Shown: piece after piece, positions 58,885 to 64,000 of the stretch
How the letters are laid out: each line of letters begins with the position of its first letter
How positions within the stretch are numbered: the first letter of the stretch is position 1
NCBI RefSeq assembly: GCF_023074055.1
Contig: NZ_JADPKR010000078.1
Location: forward strand, 1-64,000
Direction of reading: 5' to 3'
DNA length: 64,000 nucleotides
Source of the DNA: Bradyrhizobium sp. 141
GTDB lineage: Bacteria; Pseudomonadota; Alphaproteobacteria; Rhizobiales; Xanthobacteraceae
The notes under the pieces: model-generated
What the model saw: only the letters and a program-made list of their open reading frames with translations
Databases searched by the model: none
What the model was told of the DNA's origin: nothing
Position numbers and translations under genes: made by a program

Positions 58885-59730
58885 ATGCCACATCCCGCCA
58901 TCGTGAAAGACAATGTTGCCGTGATCACCGGTGGCGCGTCCGGTATCGGGTTGGCCGCGGCCATGGCCTTTGCGCGCGTTGGAATGAAGGTGTGCATCGC
59001 GGATGTCGACGGGGCGCGGCTGACCGAGGCCGCAACAAAACTGTCATCAGTCACTTCTGCCACAAACGTGATGACCTTCGCCGTCGATGTCAGCAGGGCC
59101 GAGAGCGTGATGGAACTGGAGCGCGCCGTGGGCGCGCATTTCGGCGGAACCGACCTGCTCATGAACAATGCCGGCATCCAGCCGGGCAGCACACTGTTCG
59201 AGGAGCCTGACAATTGGCAGCGCATCATCGCCGTCAACATGTGGGGCATCATCAACGGCTCGCGCGTCTTCGCGCCCAACATGATCACGCGCGGCAAATG
59301 CGGCATCATCGTCAACACGGGCTCGAAGCAGGGCATCACCACGCCGCCGGGCGATCCCGCCTACAATGTCTCCAAGGCGGGTGTGAAAGCGTTTACCGAA
59401 GCGCTCCAGCACGAGCTGCGCAACACAAAGGACTGTCGCGTCACGGCACACCTGCTGATACCGGGCTTCGTCTTCACCGGCCTCACCGCGAAGGGACGCA
59501 CCGAAAAGCCGGCCGGCGCCTGGACGCCGGAGCAGACGATCGATTTCATGCTGGCGCGACTCGAGGTGGGCGATTTCTACATTCTCTGCCCGGACAATGA
59601 CGTACCGCGCGCGCTCGACGAGAAGCGCATGGAATGGGCCGCCGGCGACATCATCGAGAACCGCCCGCCATTGTCGCGCTGGCACCCGGACTATGCGGAT
59701 GCGTTCAAGAGGTTTGTGGAGGGTGAGTAG
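58885..59730 (+). CDS. SDR-family oxidoreductase
   Basis: The 281-residue SDR has TGGASGIG (15-22), NNAG, catalytic S147, Y160 and K164 (YNVSK), and a longer C-terminal part (RPPLSRWHPDYADAFKRF). The start is the ATG at 58885 with GGAG upstream. It shares the divergent promoter region with the aldehyde dehydrogenase gene, so an alcohol/aldehyde substrate pair is plausible but unproven. An intergenic palindromic repeat follows its stop. Confidence 0.92.
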   Translation: MPHPAIVKDNVAVITGGASGIGLAAAMAFARVGMKVCIADVDGARLTEAATKLSSVTSATNVMTFAVDVSRAESVMELERAVGAHFGGTDLLMNNAGIQPGSTLFEEPDNWQRIIAVNMWGIINGSRVFAPNMITRGKCGIIVNTGSKQGITTPPGDPAYNVSKAGVKAFTEALQHELRNTKDCRVTAHLLIPGFVFTGLTAKGRTEKPAGAWTPEQTIDFMLARLEVGDFYILCPDNDVPRALDEKRMEWAAGDIIENRPPLSRWHPDYADAFKRFVEGE

Positions 59731-59739
59731 CACTTTCTT

Positions 59740-59884
59740 CCTTCTCCCCTTGCGGGAGAAGGTGGCGCGCAGCGCCGGATGAGGGGTATCTATCCTCAAA
59801 CATACTGTTAGCGAGATTCGCGGAGAGAACCCCTCACCCGTCTTCGCGTTCCGCGAAGCCACCCTCGCCCACAAGGGGAGAGGT
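59740..59884. repeat. Intergenic palindromic repeat (CTTCTCCCCTTGCGGGAGAAG type)
   Basis: CCTTCTCCCCTTGCGGGAGA forms the first hairpin, and CCCTCACCCGTC with GGCGAGGGT-like arms and CTCTCCCC/ GGGGAGAGG the outer pair. It is related to the element at 4391-4510. It lies between convergent genes and may terminate both. Confidence 0.7.
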
Positions 59885-59894
59885 AATAAGAGGC

Positions 59895-60101
59895 CTACAG
59901 CGTCTCTTGTTGATGCCCGCAATTCTTGCAAGCGAACTTGACCCGGGTCTGGCCTTTCTCCGCCTGGACCCGGTTCGGCGCGCCGCACTTGCCGCAGACG
60001 GCCTCGATGCGGGTCGCGCCCTGCTTGACGACGATGGACTTCTTTTCCATCGATTCGCGGATCAGGCGCTCGGCCTCCTCGCGCAGCGATTGTTTCGACA
60101 A
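59895..60101 (-). CDS. Small zinc-ribbon protein
   Basis: The 68-residue product reads SKQSLREEAERLIRESMEKK, then IVVKQGATRIEAVCGKCGAP and ends FACKNCGHQQETL. The CGKCG and CKNCG pairs form one rubredoxin-like zinc ribbon. I favour a TTG start at 60101, with GGAG seven bases upstream, over the ATG at 60143 that gives an arginine-rich lead. It is the last gene of the pspA-like operon, 178 bases past the YiaA-type gene. Function unknown; it may bind RNA, DNA or protein. Confidence 0.75.
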   Translation of the reverse strand: MSKQSLREEAERLIRESMEKKSIVVKQGATRIEAVCGKCGAPNRVQAEKGQTRVKFACKNCGHQQETL

Positions 60102-60279
60102 AGCTCGTCTCCGCCTCTGAAAAGCGCGAGAGCCATATCCCACCTACGGCCGAAGCACAATGCGTGATGCGGTTCGTGGCCATTGGCGTCATTCCGGATG
60201 GTTGCGGAGGCGAGAGCCGCGGCGTGTGTTGCTCCGCGGCCCTCTTGCTTCTCGTCCGGATCGGCTCAAGGCACTTTTT

Positions 60280-60555
60280 TCAGGCGGCCTTGGACACCTC
60301 CATCAGCAGCCGCTCGGCCTTCGCGTCCTCGATGCGGTTCACCAGCCGGCTGCTCTCGTGATTGTCGCGCACGGTCTTGGTCAGGGTGATGCAGGTCTGG
60401 ATCAGCATGACGATGCCCATGGTGAGATAGCCCTTCATCCAGAAGTCGATCGGCAGGAAGAAAACGCCGATGGCGACGAGGAATGCGGAGGCGGCAAAGG
60501 ACGCGTAAGTGAAGGTCACCCAGGCGCTGCTATGGGGCTGGCCGTTCTGGTTCAT
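60280..60555 (-). CDS. YiaA/YiaB-type inner-membrane protein
   Basis: The 91-residue protein has two membrane helices (TFTYASFAASAFLVAIGVFF and YLTMGIVMLIQTCITLTKTV) separated by LPIDFWMKG, the YiaAB pattern, with a charged C-terminal tail (DNHESSRLVNRIEDAKAERL). AGGAG precedes the ATG. It follows the PspA-like gene by 40 bases and probably shares its promoter. Members of this family are linked to envelope stress. Confidence 0.88.
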   Translation of the reverse strand: MNQNGQPHSSAWVTFTYASFAASAFLVAIGVFFLPIDFWMKGYLTMGIVMLIQTCITLTKTVRDNHESSRLVNRIEDAKAERLLMEVSKAA

Positions 60556-60595
60556 GATGGTCTCCTGTTGGCTCGAATGATGATGGGGTTGGGGA

Positions 60596-61291
60596 TCAGG
60601 CAGTCGGCGTGCGGTTGGACTTCAACCGCGCCAGCACGTCGTCCGCAGTCGTCTTCAGCCGCGGGCCGAAACCCTGCTCGGCGAGTCTCTCGGCGGTGGC
60701 GAGGGGACCCGTGGCCGCATCGAGCTCGACGAGCGCATCGTCGGCAGCCTGGGCTTCCATCTGCCGATCGCGCAGACGCCTCAGGGTGCTCTCCGCCTCC
60801 GGCAGCGTGGATTCGTAAGGACGCGCTGCCTCGATGCCACTGCGGCGAAGCGAGCGCACCGCCTCCGAGGCACGGGCGACGCGACGGCCCCGATCGAGCT
60901 CGGTGATGCGGGCCTGCGCAGTCGCGACGTGCCGCTTCAGCCGGGCGATCTCGGTCGCGAACAGCGCACGAGCCGTCAGCGCCGCATCGCGGTCGGCCTC
61001 TAGGCCCGCGATGGCTTCGGCCGCGTCCCTGGCGAGATCCTCACGGCCGCCGTCGAGCGCCGCAACCGCGCGCGTTTCGAGATCGGCGATTCGCGCGACG
61101 GTCGCCTCGAGCTTGCGGCCTTCCTGCTGATCCTGCGCGATCGCCAACGCCAGCGTCCGCTTGCTGCGCTCGACGGCCGCGGCCGCATCGCGCATCTGCT
61201 GGTCGAGGATCAGAAGGGCCGTCCGGTCTTCCAGCTCTTCGCCCGCGGCGGCCACGCTGCCTCGGAAAAGTGTCACTACGGTCTTGAACAT
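60596..61291 (-). CDS. pspA: PspA/IM30-family envelope-stress protein
   Basis: The 231-residue protein is almost entirely helical coiled coil, starting MFKTVVTLFRGSVAAAGEEL, with an N-terminal amphipathic segment, LDQQMRDAAAAVERSKRTLA, and long heptad stretches as in PspA/IM30. These proteins form rods on stressed inner membranes and limit proton leakage. GGGAGCAGCAA precedes the ATG at 61291; the longer reading to 61357 would cross the operators. Three palindromes between it and the TetR gene suggest repression by that TetR protein, in place of a PspF enhancer-binding regulator, which is not in this window. Confidence 0.88.
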   Translation of the reverse strand: MFKTVVTLFRGSVAAAGEELEDRTALLILDQQMRDAAAAVERSKRTLALAIAQDQQEGRKLEATVARIADLETRAVAALDGGREDLARDAAEAIAGLEADRDAALTARALFATEIARLKRHVATAQARITELDRGRRVARASEAVRSLRRSGIEAARPYESTLPEAESTLRRLRDRQMEAQAADDALVELDAATGPLATAERLAEQGFGPRLKTTADDVLARLKSNRTPTA

Positions 61292-61307
61292 TTGCTGCTC
61301 CCTGTTA

Positions 61308-61380
61308 TGAGCGTTGCTCACACACCCTTTGTAGCAGCAAACTTGAACATCGTTCAAGAGAAATTTGAGCAGCGCTCAAA
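61308..61380. promoter_or_regulatory. Three TetR-type operators between pspA and tetR genes
   Basis: TGAGC-GTT-GCTCA (61308-61320), CTTGAAC-ATC-GTTCAAG (61342-61358) and TTTGAGC-AGC-GCTCAAA (61364-61380) share the plan TTGARC-N3-GYTCAA. Centres are 36 and 22 bases apart. They fill the 96-base gap between the divergent start codons, so binding would block both promoters. Confidence 0.8.
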
Positions 61381-61387
61381 AAACGGC

Positions 61388-62002
61388 ATGCGGATGTCTA
61401 AAGCCTTGGAACGTCGAGAGAAACTTCGAGCCGACCTGATCCTGGCGGCGCAGCAGATGATTGCCGCCCGCGGACTTTCCGGCCTGAAAACCCGCGATCT
61501 CGCCCGCGAGATCGGCTGCGCCAATGGCGCGGTCTACAATCTCGTGGCCGACATGGACGAGCTGATCCTGCGCGTGGGCTCGCGCACGCTGCTCCGACTC
61601 GACGAGGCGCTCAGCGCCGCGGTCAGCGCGGGCGAGGCAGTGCCGCAAGAGACGCTGGTCCGCATCGCCATCGCCTATTGCGATTTCGCAGCGGAGAATC
61701 TCCAGCTTTGGCGCGCGCTGTTCGAGCACCGCATGGAGGCCGACAAGACCGTCCCCGACTGGTCCGTCGAGGACCAGTTGCAACTGTTCCGCCACATCTA
61801 CCAGCCGCTGGCCACGCTGTTTCCGAAGCGCAGCCCGGAGGAGCTCGGCATCACGGCGCGCAGCCTGTTCTCGGCGGTGCATGGCATGGTGGCACTGGGA
61901 CTGGAGCAGAAGCTAGTTGCCGTGCCGCTGCCGGCGCTGCGTAACGAGATCGCGGGCCTCGTGCGCGCGATGATCAACGGATTGATCGCGCGGGCTGTGT
62001 AG
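61388..62002 (+). CDS. TetR-family transcriptional regulator
   Basis: The 204-residue protein has a TetR HTH (LILAAQQMIAARGLSGLKTR, DLAREIGCANGAVYNLVADM) with the tyrosine-containing recognition helix, and a ligand domain with FAAENLQLWRALFEHRMEAD and SLFSAVHGMVALGLEQKL. I start at 61388 (MRMSKALERR), eight bases past the third operator; 61394 is possible. It is divergent from the pspA-like operon and very likely represses it and itself through the three palindromes. The inducing ligand is unknown, perhaps a membrane-active compound or fatty acid. Confidence 0.92.
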   Translation: MRMSKALERREKLRADLILAAQQMIAARGLSGLKTRDLAREIGCANGAVYNLVADMDELILRVGSRTLLRLDEALSAAVSAGEAVPQETLVRIAIAYCDFAAENLQLWRALFEHRMEADKTVPDWSVEDQLQLFRHIYQPLATLFPKRSPEELGITARSLFSAVHGMVALGLEQKLVAVPLPALRNEIAGLVRAMINGLIARAV

Positions 62003-62047
62003 AAGCGCAGCAGCAGGGGTCGCGGAAAGCTCGCCGACGCCCAGCGA

Positions 62048-63388
62048 CTAGCTCCGAGTATTATTTCTATTGAGTGACGCGGCTCCCGTCTTCTCGGACG
62101 GAAAACCCCGGTCCAGCCGCGCCGCGCTCGCGCCCAGCATCGCTGCGTCGAGCTTGCCCTGCCGCGCCCCGTCCAGGGCACAGGCGAAGACGCGGTAGAA
62201 CTGCGCACCGTCATAGGCGACCAGCAGCAGATCGACGCCGGCATTGATCGCCTCGACCACGGCCTTGCAGACGTCGTTCTGATAGATCGCGCCCATCACC
62301 AGGTCGTCGGTCATCACCACTCCCTGGTAACCCCATGTCTCGCGGATGATGCCCTCGACGACGCGTTTCGAATGCGATGCGGCGCGATCGGGATCGACGG
62401 CGGTGAGCGTGACATGGCCGACCATGAGCGCGCTCCGCGAATGCGATAGCACCTCTCGGAACGGGAGCCAGTCGGATGCCTCGAGCTCCCTGACCGGCGT
62501 GTCGAGATTGGCGCTGAAATGATGTGTGTCGGCACGCACCCGACCGATGCCCGGAAAGTGCTTGAGCGTGGCACCGACGCCGAATTGCTCCAGCCCGCGC
62601 ACATAAGCGCTCGCGATCGTGCTGACGACAGCCGGATCGGTCGCGATCGCGCGCTGGCCGATCAGCGTGTGGAAATCGAGCCGGTTACGCCGCGCCGGTG
62701 GCTTGAGGTCGAGCACTGGGGCGAGATTGAGGTTGACGCCGAGGTCCGCGAGCTCGCGGCCATGGATGCGGCCGAACTCTTCGGCTTTGGCCTGCTGGTC
62801 TTCTGGAATAAGCCCCGCGAGCGTCGCCAGCGCCGGCACTTTCGTCAGCGGCGGCGCGAGGTGTCCCACAATGCCGCCCTCCTGATCCGCAGCAACGACC
62901 AGCGGCGGCAGGCCCGCTGCGCGCCTGACATCCTGGAGCGCGGCGATCTCGGTCCGCAGCGCCTCGATGGTCCTGCCGCGGATGTTGTGACGGGTAACAT
63001 AGACGCCGCCGATCAATCCCTGTTTGGCAAGGCGCGCAACCTCGGGAAATGAGGAATAGCCAACCATGAAGTGCGGCCCGAGCTGACGCGCTTCCGCCGC
63101 GCTGACGCCGAGGACATCGTTCTTACGCAGCTCGAACTTCAGATGCGCGGCCGACATGAGGACCGGCGGCAGGCACCAGAGCATGACGAGCAGCTCGCCC
63201 GCGATGGTACGCCATCGCCCTCTGCGCAGCAGAAGGATGACGACCACGATGCTTGCGACGACAAGCGCGATGTTTCCGGCGCCGCGCAATGGCACCAGAT
63301 AAGGATCGTTCTTGTTCGCGGCCGCGAACGCGACGACTGGCGCGGCAAGCCAGAGCAGGACGAGGCCGATACGGCGGAGCAATTGCAT
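62048..63388 (-). CDS. nagZ: GH3-family beta-N-acetylhexosaminidase (NagZ-like) with membrane anchor
   Basis: The 446-residue protein has two N-terminal hydrophobic stretches (LVLLWLAAPVVAFAAA and NIALVVASIVVVILLLRR), with a third near residue 70-80. A GH3 domain follows, with HFMVGYSSFPEVARLAKQGL, ADQEGGIVGHLAPP, GATLKHFPGIGRVRADTHHF (KH and DTH motifs) and the catalytic aspartate in VVMTDDLVMGAI. NagZ enzymes remove GlcNAc from muropeptides. Normal NagZ is shorter and soluble, so the anchor makes this a membrane-bound form; other GH3 specificities cannot be excluded. Confidence 0.85.
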   Translation of the reverse strand: MQLLRRIGLVLLWLAAPVVAFAAANKNDPYLVPLRGAGNIALVVASIVVVILLLRRGRWRTIAGELLVMLWCLPPVLMSAAHLKFELRKNDVLGVSAAEARQLGPHFMVGYSSFPEVARLAKQGLIGGVYVTRHNIRGRTIEALRTEIAALQDVRRAAGLPPLVVAADQEGGIVGHLAPPLTKVPALATLAGLIPEDQQAKAEEFGRIHGRELADLGVNLNLAPVLDLKPPARRNRLDFHTLIGQRAIATDPAVVSTIASAYVRGLEQFGVGATLKHFPGIGRVRADTHHFSANLDTPVRELEASDWLPFREVLSHSRSALMVGHVTLTAVDPDRAASHSKRVVEGIIRETWGYQGVVMTDDLVMGAIYQNDVCKAVVEAINAGVDLLLVAYDGAQFYRVFACALDGARQGKLDAAMLGASAARLDRGFPSEKTGAASLNRNNTRS

Positions 63389-63577
63389 GATGCATCACGT
63401 GCTAGAAGTGGCGAATGCTTCGCACCTATCAAAGCGATTTGCGCCGGGCGAGAGGCAAAAGGCCGCCTGCACGAAATCTGCAAAAGACTCCTGAAACCGT
63501 GCAGACGATGATCCCGCCTTCTGCACAAGCCCTCTTCAGACTTCGTGATGCCACATATCACGAAAGGTCTTTTGGAC

Positions 63578-64000
63578 ATGACGAGCCTGGCTTCGACGAT
63601 CGCAGCGGACCTCCAGCCGATCAGGCATCCCATCATTCCCGCCAAGCTCGGCCTCGCGCTGGCGCTGGCCGCACTGGCCGACTGGCTGTTCTACGGCGAA
63701 CGGATCGGACTGTCGCTGATACTCTTTGCGGTCGCGACCGTTAGCGTGTCGGTGCTGTTCAATCATGCGGCTCTGGATCTGCGGCGTGCGATGACCGGCG
63801 CAGCCATTCTGGTCGCCGGTCTCGTACCGGCCGTCGAGGAGCTCAACACGCTCTCGTTCCTGATCCTCGTCGCGGCGCTGCTCATGGCCCTGCTGCTTGC
63901 GACCAATCCGGAGGCGACCGATCTCGCCGAACGTGCCCGCGCACTCCGCAACTTCGTCCTGCTCGGTCCCTTCAGGCTCTTTCCCGACGCGCTCCAGATC
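63578..64000 (+). CDS. Multi-pass membrane protein, DUF4153/DUF4173-like (truncated by window end)
   Basis: The 141 codons seen encode MTSLASTIAADLQPIRHPII followed by PAKLGLALALAALADWLFYG and GLSLILFAVATVSVSVLFN, AAILVAGLVPAVEEL and LSFLILVAALLMALLLAT. That makes four membrane helices before the window ends. The RHP...LADWLFYGERIGLSLILFA pattern resembles DUF4173/DUF4153 membrane proteins. GAAAGG lies about 11 bases before the ATG. It is divergent from the GH3 gene. Its real length and function cannot be judged here. Confidence 0.7.
   Translation, partial: MTSLASTIAADLQPIRHPIIPAKLGLALALAALADWLFYGERIGLSLILFAVATVSVSVLFNHAALDLRRAMTGAAILVAGLVPAVEELNTLSFLILVAALLMALLLATNPEATDLAERARALRNFVLLGPFRLFPDALQI

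Overview
The window is a high-GC alphaproteobacterial chromosome segment, most likely from Bradyrhizobium or a close relative. The evidence is the cysteine-free 41-residue L36 typical of the class, the mix of catabolic, ABC-transport and exopolysaccharide genes, and abundant intergenic palindromic repeats of rhizobial type. I saw no tRNA, rRNA, CRISPR array, phage or classical insertion sequence. The only transposase-like gene is a REP-associated tyrosine transposase.

Layout. 1-10 kb: alpha/beta hydrolase, small hypotheticals, a TPR protein, rpmJ, an amidohydrolase, a deletion scar joining remnants of a divergent SDR/HxlR pair, an orphan ABC_sub_bind protein, an HAD dehalogenase, a frameshifted YbaK-type deacylase, a class III cyclase and a TctC/Bug-type binding protein. 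10.4-11.2 kb: the RAYT gene bracketed by two direct copies of a palindromic repeat whose other copies lie near 0.2, 35.6 and 45.6 kb. 11.2-15.7 kb: a LysR/SDR/pirin/WrbA redox cassette, an Lrp regulator and a small serine hydrolase. 15.7-27.4 kb: a surface-polysaccharide locus with a FemAB/CelD-like acyltransferase, an ExoQ/O-antigen-ligase-type polymerase, three glycosyltransferases, a methyltransferase, an ExoP-like Wzz/tyrosine-kinase-like protein with an altered P-loop, a WecG/TagA-type transferase and GalE. 27.9-32.0 kb: a 1371-residue c-di-GMP protein with five tandem GAF units before GGDEF and EAL.

32.3-39.8 kb: a catabolic operon (Ldh-family dehydrogenase, flavin monooxygenase, FAH hydrolase), then an Lrp regulator divergent from a fused indolepyruvate ferredoxin oxidoreductase. 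39.9-46.6 kb: DUF3616 protein, a LysR regulator divergent from an EmrAB-type efflux pair plus an AhpD-like protein, and a class IV aminotransferase. 46.8-50.0 kb: a GltIJKL-type amino-acid ABC transporter. 50.1-59.7 kb: M20 peptidase, a second flavin monooxygenase, a ThDP decarboxylase, a GFA-fold protein lacking its usual zinc cysteines, an old yellow enzyme, an aldehyde dehydrogenase and an SDR. 59.9-62.0 kb: a small envelope-stress-like operon (PspA, YiaA-type membrane protein, zinc ribbon) divergent from a TetR regulator, with three matching palindromes between them. 62.0-64.0 kb: a GH3 hexosaminidase with N-terminal membrane helices and the start of a membrane protein cut by the window edge.

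The most unusual items are the RAYT with its repeat family, the TetR/PspA module with its triple operator, the five-GAF sensor, the head-to-head deletion scar, and repeat elements that supply stop codons to neighbouring genes. All family assignments come from reading protein motifs; no database search was possible.
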